A DNA stretch of 64,000 bases from Nostoc sp. FACHB-110. GTDB lineage: Bacteria > Cyanobacteriota > Cyanobacteriia > Cyanobacteriales > Nostocaceae. A program made the translations under genes and the position numbers. The notes below the pieces were generated by a model. It did no database searches. It was not told the DNA's origin and was given only the letters and a program-made list of their open reading frames with translations. Below are positions 8,183 through 15,630 of this stretch, piece after piece. The stretch is from NCBI RefSeq assembly GCF_014697425.1, contig NZ_JACJRU010000002.1, positions 310,001 through 374,000 of the forward strand, given 5' to 3'. Numbering within the stretch: the stretch's first letter is position 1; each line of letters starts with the position of its first letter.

Positions 8183-8863
8183 CTAACTTGCGACTTTCAA
8201 TCGGGAAACAGGCAGAGTTCGTCTACCTGAAAAACGATTTGTAGCAATAGATAACTGCTGAATTTGTTCAGTAATCGCATCAATAAATGGTTCAACCTCA
8301 TGTTTTGAGCGACCAGTCACCAAGTCGCCATCGACAACAACACCTGTATGTGATGTTGTATAAATTGCACCAGCATTGATAATATCTGCGAGGACAACTT
8401 CATGACAGATAACTTGTCGTCCTTTGAGTAACTCAGGCATAGGTGTCAATATCCATAGGCCGTGACAAAGTGCGCCTTTAATAATTCGCGGATTTGCCAT
8501 AGCTTGGGCATAAAACTGTACAGCCGGTGAACTACGAACTTGTTCAGCACTAATTGGCTGACCTGTTGGTGGCTCAAAATAACGCAAACGTACACTAGTG
8601 TAGTTAGCAGACATAATCACAGCTGCATAGTCGTTAACATCTACGTTTTGAAAATCAATGTCTACGTCTATTGTTCGAGGTGTGTTGCCTGTATCTTCAT
8701 CACTGAAAAAGCGAACACTGGGCTGATTCCAGAGTCTAGACATCAGATGTACTGTTGCTTTGAGTTCTGAGAAACGCTTTTGATATGCTTCAATTTCTTC
8801 AGGGATGAATTCACTTTCTACAAGAATTGCAATTTTTTTTCCACCCAGGGATCTAGGTATCAT
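8183..8863 (-). CDS. DJ-1/PfpI family protein, first gene of the operon
   Basis: A 226-residue DJ-1/PfpI-type protein: KKIAILVESEFIPEEIEAY at the start, DYAAVIMSANYT near 79-89, and the nucleophile elbow GALCHGLWIL with Cys about 133 followed by His. It diverges strongly from the second family member just downstream, so this is not a recent tandem copy. It is the first gene of the apparent seven-gene transcription unit running to 3171. About 100 bases upstream of the ATG lies the 19-bp-period direct repeat (8961-9002). No clear Shine-Dalgarno sequence precedes the ATG at 8863. Confidence 0.87.
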   Translation of the reverse strand: MIPRSLGGKKIAILVESEFIPEEIEAYQKRFSELKATVHLMSRLWNQPSVRFFSDEDTGNTPRTIDVDIDFQNVDVNDYAAVIMSANYTSVRLRYFEPPTGQPISAEQVRSSPAVQFYAQAMANPRIIKGALCHGLWILTPMPELLKGRQVICHEVVLADIINAGAIYTTSHTGVVVDGDLVTGRSKHEVEPFIDAITEQIQQLSIATNRFSGRRTLPVSRLKVAS

Positions 8864-8960
8864 ATTGATTCAATATTTTGAGGGTCACTAGATTCTTATT
8901 TTGGAATGTATGTGACTTATTATGAAGTCTTTATAAGTAAGTTTAAAGAAACTAAAACCT

Positions 8961-9002
8961 CACTACAAGGGTGAATATTTGGCAGCAAGGTGACTTTTTT
9001 TA
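8961..9002 (-). promoter_or_regulatory. 19-bp-period direct repeat, copy 1 (DJ-1 operon)
   Basis: Written on the plus strand, GGTGA at 8970-8974 and again at 8989-8993 are each followed by a T-rich run, with TTTGGCAG between them. The copy aligns along its length with sites at 19976-20018 and 25688-25730. It lies about 100 bases upstream of the start of the minus-strand operon, with a TATAAA-like hexamer at 8930-8935. Two half-sites about two helical turns apart suggest an AraC-type activator; that is an inference. Confidence 0.6.
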
Positions 9003-9048
9003 GAGGTTATTTATAAAATAAAAATTTTCCTTATTTAGGAGTCACAAG

Positions 9049-10530
9049 CTAAAATTGCATAAGTTGATTTACATATATTTCAACTTCTTTACCTGCTTGT
9101 AAAAACCAAATATTGCTGCGTTGCCGATTAATTTGTGAGATAGCCTGTTGATTACGTTGCGAAATTTGGGGCGAGACATTGCTAATTCCACCTTCTAATA
9201 ACCCTGCTAATATGTTCCCTCTAGAGTTGTCGCTGGTATATTGGGTGTCATTACGAACAATCGTAATTTGAGAATCAGCACGATTAGATAATTCCCCTGC
9301 TTTACCCGCAGCCCCTAAAACAAATTGTCCTACGTCTATTCCAGTAATGGCAGACGCTTGATTGGAGAATCTGTTTGCTATTAAAGGTTTACCGTGGGGA
9401 GCGCGGATGATTACAGCATTTCGCGGTAAGCTTTTTTGTATGAGAGTGTGATTATTTTCTAAAATAACGTTGACTATATCTAACTTGAGTAAACCTTGTT
9501 GAGAAATCGAAGAAATTTCAGTTAACAATTGTGTGTTAGCGGGTAAAGCAATTTCACCATCTACAGATTTCAACGGTTCTTTCAGTTGTACAACAAATAA
9601 ATTTTTATTGCTGTCTTGATTTTTGTTAATTTTTGCTTGAGTAGTTTCACCAAATACAGCTGTGGCTAATACGGCTTTAGCACTAGTCCCCACCGCTACA
9701 AATTTTGGTTTTGATAATTGTCTTTGGTTGACTATCGCAGTTGCTGGTGATTGACTTTGCTGAGATTGATAGTTTGGTATAGCTTGTACTACCTGAGTAT
9801 TTTTGATGGGAAAATCTACCTGTCCATAACTACCTAATTTAGCTAATCTCATCCATTCTGTAATTGGGTCTGGTGTGGGTGAAGGAGTTAGATTAACGCT
9901 AGGTTGAGTATTTGGTTTTACCGTTGTTGTTGGCAAACTTTGAGGTAGTGTTTTAATTATAGCTATCCTCAAATGAGAAACTTTATGTCTAGATGGTGGT
10001 CTAGTTTGCAGTTTTTGATAATTATCTGAGATTGTTAAATTAGGAGTAGATATAATCTGAGGCGACTTTGATTTTTGATTTTGGGATTTTTGTTGTGTGC
10101 TTTCTATTTCTTGTGCTTGTTCGGTCAGAGATAATTTCGTTTTGAGAGTTTCTATTTCTGCTTCTAAATCTTGAGAATTGGATGTATTATTTAATTGCGA
10201 TCGCCTATTTAATCCAATATTACTGCTGGCACTTTGACTACTATTATTTGCCAACAAAAAGAAATAAATAGACGATAAAGTAACTGTCGCTAAAATAGCC
10301 GTTCCCACCAAACTTAACTTAACAAATATGTTAGATGAGTGTGGTTGCTGAATCTCAGTTTCTTTTGCTGTAAAAACTGTTGAATCTAAAGAAATATCAT
10401 CTTCTAAATCTGGTATTTCAATAATAGGTTTGTGTTCTTCAAACCCAACTAAATTCGCTATTTTTAATTCCCACTCTGAAGATTCAGAATATAAAGCTGA
10501 TACGTTTTTATTAACTGAATTCTTATCCAT
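9049..10530 (-). CDS. VirB10/TrbI-like membrane-anchored protein
   Basis: A 493-residue protein with an acidic N-terminal tail of about 70 residues, one transmembrane helix (NIFVKLSLVGTAILATV region), a coiled coil (LEAEIETLKTKLSL, about 122-145), a low-complexity Ser/Gln/Pro region and a C-terminal beta domain. The C-terminus carries DGEIALPANTQLLTEI and ends WFLQAGKEVEIYVNQLMQF. These match the general pattern of VirB10/TrbI proteins, where an 'LPKGT' strand and a terminal 'PGTxxxVxVxxDL' strand are typical. Those proteins bridge inner and outer membranes in type IV secretion, but no other secretion gene is nearby. The family call is by pattern only. Confidence 0.6.
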   Translation of the reverse strand: MDKNSVNKNVSALYSESSEWELKIANLVGFEEHKPIIEIPDLEDDISLDSTVFTAKETEIQQPHSSNIFVKLSLVGTAILATVTLSSIYFFLLANNSSQSASSNIGLNRRSQLNNTSNSQDLEAEIETLKTKLSLTEQAQEIESTQQKSQNQKSKSPQIISTPNLTISDNYQKLQTRPPSRHKVSHLRIAIIKTLPQSLPTTTVKPNTQPSVNLTPSPTPDPITEWMRLAKLGSYGQVDFPIKNTQVVQAIPNYQSQQSQSPATAIVNQRQLSKPKFVAVGTSAKAVLATAVFGETTQAKINKNQDSNKNLFVVQLKEPLKSVDGEIALPANTQLLTEISSISQQGLLKLDIVNVILENNHTLIQKSLPRNAVIIRAPHGKPLIANRFSNQASAITGIDVGQFVLGAAGKAGELSNRADSQITIVRNDTQYTSDNSRGNILAGLLEGGISNVSPQISQRNQQAISQINRQRSNIWFLQAGKEVEIYVNQLMQF

Positions 10531-10751
10531 TGGAAAAATAGGTTGGATTCCATAAAAATATTTATGTTAAAGTCCATAGTTGATAATTTTTGTTTAAAAC
10601 AATATCAAGCATTAATAAATTAATTGTTTTAAAATTCATCTATAAAATCAACAAAGCCTGCCAAAGCAGACTTTGTTGGTAAAAATGCAAGCCTAAGGAT
10701 ACAACTAAAATTCTCAAATCTGATACCACTCATGCTTGATTGCAAGTAACC

Positions 10752-10872
10752 ATAGGACTAATATTGGATTTGATAAAAAATCAGTATCCTTCCACAAAAG
10801 GCTTCTTTCCTACTCCCCACTCCCCACTCCTTGACTACACAACTAGATGTGGAAATCAAACCGAATTCCTAT
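10752..10872. repeat. MITE-like repeat family A, copy 1
   Basis: The ends ATAGGACTAATATTGGATTT and AATCAAACCGAATTCCTAT are imperfect inverted repeats. Related elements occur at 23255-23357 and 51801-51913. The interior has CCCCACTCC direct repeats. The element abuts the stop codon of the following SDR gene. The rest of 10531-10751 is AT-rich with a small GCCTGCCAAAGCAGAC... palindromic stretch and no gene. Confidence 0.6.
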
Positions 10873-10873
10873 A

Positions 10874-11623
10874 TTACCAAGGTAAAGGAAATGGCCCGCC
10901 AAATTTTCTGATTTCTGCAAAAAAGCCACCTTGAGAACCACCATCTGGTAGTGTAGCTAAATAAACTGCTGTTTCTGCGCCTTCTTCTGCTGTTAAAGGT
11001 GCGTGTTCTCCGCCAATATCTGTTTTCATCCATCCAGGAGAATAGCTATTGACTAAAATATTTGTGCCTTTTAACTCCTTGGCTAATAAAGCGGCTAGTC
11101 CATTTAAAGCAATTTTTGATAGCCGATAGGAGGGCGCAAGAGGATAAAAATCATCACTAATAAAATTTAGTGATGCCATCTCAGTGGACACATTTACAAT
11201 ACGCCCATAATTATGCTCTTTCATGAGTGGAATCAGAGCTTGAGAGACACGTAAAGGGCCAAGGGTATTTACATGAAATGTTGAGAGAACTGTATCTAAT
11301 TTAGCAGTCAACAAACTACTTTCTTCAGGCTCTCTTCCAGGGTTAACGCCAGCGTTATTCACTAAAATATCTGCTCTGCCATACTGTTTGCGTAATGCAA
11401 CTACAAACTCTTCAACGCTTTGATTATCTGTGACATCAAGAGGTATGTAATCTACTTCTTGACCTTGTTGGGCTAACTTTTCCCGAGCTTCTAATCCTTT
11501 GGCTGTGTCACGACCAGTGATAATCACTTGGATATTATCGAAATTAGCTAATTTTTTAGCAATTTCAAAACCAAGCCCTTTATAGCTTCCGGTAATTACG
11601 GCAACTCTTTTTTCTGTACTCAT
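10874..11623 (-). CDS. SDR family oxidoreductase
   Basis: A 249-residue short-chain dehydrogenase: TGSYKGLGFEIAK at the N-terminus, NNAGVNPGR near 90, NVSTEMASL as the serine segment, and YRLSK as the Tyr-x3-Lys pair. The insertion before YRLSK and the motif NSYSPGWMKTDIGG resemble carbonyl-reductase-type SDRs that act on aldehydes and ketones with NADPH. The start at 11623 follows AAGGAT. It is the second gene of a two-gene unit, 55 bases after another SDR, and could be served by the motif at 12577. Confidence 0.88.
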   Translation of the reverse strand: MSTEKRVAVITGSYKGLGFEIAKKLANFDNIQVIITGRDTAKGLEAREKLAQQGQEVDYIPLDVTDNQSVEEFVVALRKQYGRADILVNNAGVNPGREPEESSLLTAKLDTVLSTFHVNTLGPLRVSQALIPLMKEHNYGRIVNVSTEMASLNFISDDFYPLAPSYRLSKIALNGLAALLAKELKGTNILVNSYSPGWMKTDIGGEHAPLTAEEGAETAVYLATLPDGGSQGGFFAEIRKFGGPFPLPW

Positions 11624-11678
11624 GATTGTATCCTTTGGATATTTGTAAGGTGTAAATTAAAACGTAATCACCAGAGCT

Positions 11679-12395
11679 TTATACTGGTTCAGCTGCGGGA
11701 ACAACCAAAAGCCTGGGGATCAGAACATTACCTGGTTGTTCTAAGATGAAACGAACGCAACGAGCAATGTCTTCTGATTGCAGTACACCACCAGAATAGA
11801 TGAAATTTTTTTGCTCTTCATCCCATTTCTCGTATAAGCCAGTATCTACAGTCCCAGGAGCAATGCTAGAGACACGAATATCAGTTCCTGCCAGTTCAAC
11901 TCTGAGAGAATCTGTAAAGGCTTCAATGGCAAATTTAGTACCGCAGTAAGCTGCTATTTGTGGGGTGGTTTTTAGCCCAGCAATACTCGAAGTATTGATT
12001 AAAAATCCACTGCCAGATTGTTTAAAGTATTTTAATGCTGTGTAAGCTACTCTATAAGCAGATTCAACATTGACGCGAACCATCTGACAAATTGCTTCGA
12101 TATCAACAGTTTCAATTGCCCCTACAGTCATCACACCTGCATTATTAAAAACTACGTCAAGTTGACCAAAGGTTTGAATGGCAATATCCACTAATTTTTG
12201 TGGTAGTTCAGGGTTAGTGATTTCACCAGGTACGACTTTGGCATTTTGTAGTTGAGCAGCGATATTTTCAAGTTTATCTTGCGATCGCGCAGTCAGTACT
12301 AAATTCATGCCTGCTGTATCTAATTCCTTAGCCACTGCTTCACCGATTCCACCACTAGCTCCAGTGATAATCACAACTTTATTTTGCAAATTCAT
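11679..12395 (-). CDS. SDR family oxidoreductase
   Basis: A 238-residue classical SDR: TGASGGIGEAVAKELD, NNAGVMTVG, NTSSIAGLK and YCGTKFAIEAFTDSLR give the complete cofactor and catalytic set. The start at 12395 is preceded by AGGAG at good spacing. It is the promoter-proximal gene of the SDR pair. The two SDRs are clearly different subfamilies, so they probably catalyse different steps. A partial copy of the 19-bp direct repeat lies about 180 bases upstream (12577-12616). Confidence 0.88.
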   Translation of the reverse strand: MNLQNKVVIITGASGGIGEAVAKELDTAGMNLVLTARSQDKLENIAAQLQNAKVVPGEITNPELPQKLVDIAIQTFGQLDVVFNNAGVMTVGAIETVDIEAICQMVRVNVESAYRVAYTALKYFKQSGSGFLINTSSIAGLKTTPQIAAYCGTKFAIEAFTDSLRVELAGTDIRVSSIAPGTVDTGLYEKWDEEQKNFIYSGGVLQSEDIARCVRFILEQPGNVLIPRLLVVPAAEPV

Positions 12396-12576
12396 AGATC
12401 ACTCCTGGGAATTTTTTATGTTAATTTTACGGTTAGTGTTTTCTCCCTAGTAGCTAAATTAAAAGTGGGGAAAGAGGTTAGACTGGAGTTGCTGGCTACT
12501 TAAAAATTCAAAGCCACGGTGATAATTGAGTAACTTTTGCAATTCGCTATCCTCAATTTTGCAAAACACAGCCATA

Positions 12577-12616
12577 AAAACAATGGTGAAAATTTTGACG
12601 GAAGTTTGTATTTTTT
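12577..12616 (-). promoter_or_regulatory. 19-bp-period direct repeat, weaker copy 2 (SDR pair)
   Basis: The plus strand reads ACAATGGTGAAAATTTTGAC followed by GGAAGTTTGTATTTTTTC. The first half-site matches the porin copy closely (ACAATGGTGA). The second half is degenerate (GTT instead of GGT at +19). It lies just beyond the stop of the SMP-30-like gene and upstream of the SDR pair. Confidence 0.4.
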
Positions 12617-12621
12617 CGGTT

Positions 12622-13635
12622 CTACTGGGGACGGATATCTAATCCTAAAGTGCCAATATCTAAACGAAATATCCCCCCGGAACCATCTTCTGTATTTATC
12701 CCGCCAGTCACAAATAGTTGGTCGAGCTTTGTACCTGCAAAAGCACAATTGCTAGTAGTGAGATTACCAGTTGCATATCGGCGGATTAACTTCCCTTCTG
12801 GATTAAGAACCTGCACTTGACCCATACCATAGTGAGCAACATAAAGGTTGCCCTTTGCATCGAGGCAAATGCCATCGGGTTTGTTGTCGATTTGCTCTTT
12901 CTCTTTCGTAGGTAGTTGAGCAAATACTTTCTGTGCGCCTACTTTTCCTGGTGATAATATGTCATAAACTAAAACTTGATTTTTATTGCTTTCACTGACA
13001 AACAACCTTTGGTGATTGGGACTCAAGACAATCCCATTAGCAAAAGCTAATCCACTCACAACTAAGTTGATTTTTCCGGCGGAATCTACATAGTAAATTG
13101 CGCCGTTTGGCGTTTGTGGATTGGAGCTACCAGAGTCTGTGAAATAAAAACTGCCTGTGGGTGAATCAATAGTTATGTCGTTGGGATATACCAAGGGTTG
13201 ACCATTAAAATCTCTGGCGATAACCTTCAAGAGTTTGCCGTTAGCATCGAGTTTTACTATAGAATTTTTAGCAGCTACAATATGAGTGCGATCGCGCATA
13301 ATTTTGTGACCGTTAGCACCAGGAACTTTCGCCCAGATTTTAGTCAAGCCTTCAGGAGTAATAACTGTAATTGTCCCAGCTTTAGTTTGAGAAAAGTAGA
13401 GATTGCCTGCACTGTCTAAAACAATTCCTTCAGAATATTGATCGCTTTGCAACACCTTAATTGGTGAAATTAAATATGCTGGAGGTAGTGTAACTTCCGA
13501 TGAATTGACAGCTACAGGTGTTTCGGTAATTTGGATTGCTGCTTGTGCAGATGTGTCATGATAAGAGGTATAACGGCAAGCACTCAATAACAATATTTGT
13601 ACGCAATTTAAAGCCAATAAAGAAAATTTCCACAT
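12622..13635 (-). CDS. SMP-30/NHL-type beta-propeller lipoprotein
   Basis: A 337-residue exported protein. The N-terminus is a lipoprotein signal with lipobox LLSAC (Cys about 20). The mature part is a six-bladed-propeller sequence with SMP-30/gluconolactonase-like segments: SEGIVLDSAGNLYFSQT, YPNDITIDSPTGSFYFTDSG, GLAFANGIVLSPNHQRLFVSES and NKPDGICLDAKGNLYVAHYG. The Asn and Asp positions typical of metal-dependent lactonases (PNDITID, ANGIVLS, PDGICLD) are present, so lactone or ester hydrolysis is plausible. It would be membrane-anchored on the periplasmic side. It starts at 13635, after a repeat-rich gap. Confidence 0.82.
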   Translation of the reverse strand: MWKFSLLALNCVQILLLSACRYTSYHDTSAQAAIQITETPVAVNSSEVTLPPAYLISPIKVLQSDQYSEGIVLDSAGNLYFSQTKAGTITVITPEGLTKIWAKVPGANGHKIMRDRTHIVAAKNSIVKLDANGKLLKVIARDFNGQPLVYPNDITIDSPTGSFYFTDSGSSNPQTPNGAIYYVDSAGKINLVVSGLAFANGIVLSPNHQRLFVSESNKNQVLVYDILSPGKVGAQKVFAQLPTKEKEQIDNKPDGICLDAKGNLYVAHYGMGQVQVLNPEGKLIRRYATGNLTTSNCAFAGTKLDQLFVTGGINTEDGSGGIFRLDIGTLGLDIRPQ

Positions 13636-13746
13636 AATCAGAAAGCTATTTTTATGGTAATTTTGTTAATTAATTCCGGGTAAATATTAGAATTAAACTC
13701 TTGTTCAAGAATGTATTTAATTAAACAAAAAAACAGTATACACATA

Positions 13747-13888
13747 TCTTGCACCAAGCGACTGAAGTCGCAGCTACACAGACAAAACCCGCCTGCGCGG
13801 GTTCCAAACCCTTGATATTGCGTTAGTCCGCGTAGGCGGACTTCGTTTGTATAGCCGCGAATTCCATTCGCTGGGGCTAGGTGCAAGA
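13747..13888. repeat. Palindromic repeat element with internal hairpins
   Basis: TCTTGCACC (13747-13755) and GGTGCAAGA (13880-13888) bound the element. Inside are two perfect 7-bp hairpins with 4-base loops: AACCCGC/GCGGGTT (13786-13803) and AGTCCGC/GCGGACT (13825-13842), plus CGACTGAAGTCG. Such 'GACTGAAGTCGC...' elements are common intergenic repeats in Nostocales. An 82-codon frame across it is not credible as a gene. Confidence 0.75.
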
Positions 13889-13910
13889 TGTGAATATATA
13901 AATTCTCACT

Positions 13911-14041
13911 TTAAGTGAGGTACAAAATCAATATTTAAAACGCAGAGTAACGCTGAGGAAAGCGGCAGAGGCACACTGAGTTTTGCCCAATTCTATGAGC
14001 GATGTTCTTAGTAAATCAGCAAATTAAGAAACGCTATATAA
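13911..14041. repeat. Dispersed repeat family B, copy 1
   Basis: It contains TTAAGTGAGGTAC, then AAACGCAGAG with further CTGAG and CAGAG units, and ends AAGAAACGCTATATAAG. An inverted second copy with the same order of blocks is at 29159-29272. From 14042 to 14210 I see only AT-rich sequence with one gcgatcgc site. Confidence 0.65.
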
Positions 14042-14210
14042 GATGATTTAACATCAAAGTTAAACTTTTAATTACTGAATAAATGTGTATGGCGATCGCT
14101 ACATATCCAAAAGAGTTTTTGTGAAATGGCTGAAAAGCAGTACTCACAATTCAAGTATTTGGTACAAAAAATTTGTGCAACGCCAACCCAGCCATTTAAG
14201 ATTAATATTT

Positions 14211-15533
14211 TTATCGAGGATGTAATGTCATTTGAATGCCGTAGCGAGGTGTAAACGACTTTTGAGGATATGGTTCAAGATGTTGATCAGGCACTAGTCG
14301 CGCTTGCCACTGCTGTGCTAGGGTTGCCAATACTAGTGCGTCTTTTGTGGGCGCAAAGTCTCGACCAGCGCATTGTCGAGGGCCAGCACTAAAAGGAAAA
14401 TAAGAATATTCTGGGCGAGCGCCTTCTGCTTCTTTTGTCCAGCGCATTGGATCAAAACGATCAGGCTCGGGAAAGTAACGGCGATCGCGGTGCATTATTC
14501 TTTGGCTAAACAGTAAAATTGAACCAGATGGGACGCGATAATCACCAAACGACACATCATCCCGAACAAAACGTCCCACACTCCATACAGAAGGATACAG
14601 CCTTCGTACTTCTTTAAGTACCATCTCTGTGTAAGGAAGGTTGGGCAAATCTTCAAAGCTAGGTGTACGTCCATTTAACACCCTTGTTAGCTCGGTGTGT
14701 AACCGTGCATCAACCTCAGGATATTGTGAGAGTAAATACCATGCCCACGACAAAGTTGTGGCCGTCACCTCATGCATGGAAAACATGATTGTCAATGCCT
14801 GATTAGCGACTTGTTCATCACTAATAGCTTGACCATTAACTTGTTGTTTTAACAACCAAGACAACAAAGACCGCGAATCACCTGAATTAGCACGCTGAGT
14901 CTGTACCAGTTCCAACATCAATTTCAACATATAGGAACGGGCGGCCTCTGCTTTTGGTGTCAAAAACACTGGTGTAGTAGGTACTAAGTCATTGATCAAT
15001 GCCGCAATGGGGTCAAAGCCGTAGCCAACATCCATTGTGAGAATTGCATCCACAATTTGTCCCGCTTCAGCTTGCACATCCGCTTGAAACAGTGTCTGAA
15101 ACACAATCTCCAGCGTAATCCGCATCACTTCCTTATAAATATCTACTCTCAAATGGCCATGTTCTTGGTAAATAGCTTCCCAACGATTACGTGTATGTAA
15201 GGCAGCATCAACCATAATTGGGGCATAGGTAGTACCTAATTGACCCTCAAATAGTGGTAATATCCCACTGATTTGATGTAAGTAATTTCCTTCTGCATTT
15301 GTATCTTTGCGTTTAGCAAAATAGCTAGATTTATTTACGAATACATCGTGAATAAAGTCAGGATGATTTAGCAAATAAATATCTTGAGTCCCAAAAGGTA
15401 AACGTACAATATCGCCATAAGTATCTACAAGCTCGGCAACAAAAGAGACTGGATCATAGTTGCGTAAACCTTGTAAGGTACTCTCAAAAGTTGCACCTGT
15501 CGGACTTGGCACAGTTGCGTATGTGACTGGCAT
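14211..15533 (-). CDS. Cytochrome P450 with non-canonical helices C and I
   Basis: A 440-residue soluble-type P450. The heme loop is FSAGPRQCAG (about 381-390, Cys ligand 388). The K-helix ExxR is in LKEVRRLYP (Glu 308, Arg 311), and the 'meander' FDPMRW is present. Two conserved features are missing. The I-helix reads SMHEVTATT where AGHETT-like sequence is usual, so the catalytic Thr position is Val. The C-helix WxxxR cannot be found in the 90-125 region, where LGTTYAPIMVD stands. It may therefore be a peroxygenase-, isomerase- or dehydratase-type P450. The start at 15533 follows AGGAT. It is the last gene after GMC and MDR oxidoreductases. Redox partners are not in the window. Confidence 0.88.
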   Translation of the reverse strand: MPVTYATVPSPTGATFESTLQGLRNYDPVSFVAELVDTYGDIVRLPFGTQDIYLLNHPDFIHDVFVNKSSYFAKRKDTNAEGNYLHQISGILPLFEGQLGTTYAPIMVDAALHTRNRWEAIYQEHGHLRVDIYKEVMRITLEIVFQTLFQADVQAEAGQIVDAILTMDVGYGFDPIAALINDLVPTTPVFLTPKAEAARSYMLKLMLELVQTQRANSGDSRSLLSWLLKQQVNGQAISDEQVANQALTIMFSMHEVTATTLSWAWYLLSQYPEVDARLHTELTRVLNGRTPSFEDLPNLPYTEMVLKEVRRLYPSVWSVGRFVRDDVSFGDYRVPSGSILLFSQRIMHRDRRYFPEPDRFDPMRWTKEAEGARPEYSYFPFSAGPRQCAGRDFAPTKDALVLATLAQQWQARLVPDQHLEPYPQKSFTPRYGIQMTLHPR

Positions 15534-15584
15534 AGAATTATCCTAAAATTTTCAATTACATAGTCAAGCTAGGGGGTTTTATCT

Positions 15585-15618
15585 AACCGAAGTCTTTGTC
15601 TGAAATCAGACTTCGGTT
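15585..15618 (-). other. Perfect 11-bp hairpin between GMC and P450 genes
   Basis: AACCGAAGTCT (15585-15595) pairs with AGACTTCGGTT (15608-15618). It lies in the 97-base gap between the GMC gene stop and the P450 start. No U-tract follows on the minus strand, so it may be an intra-operon processing or partial-termination hairpin. Confidence 0.65.
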
Positions 15619-15630
15619 GAGGCTTTAGCT

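Noticed and set aside
13638..13886. 82-codon open frame on the minus strand
   Set aside because: It covers the palindromic GACTGAAGTCGC-type repeat element and has no ribosome site or family.
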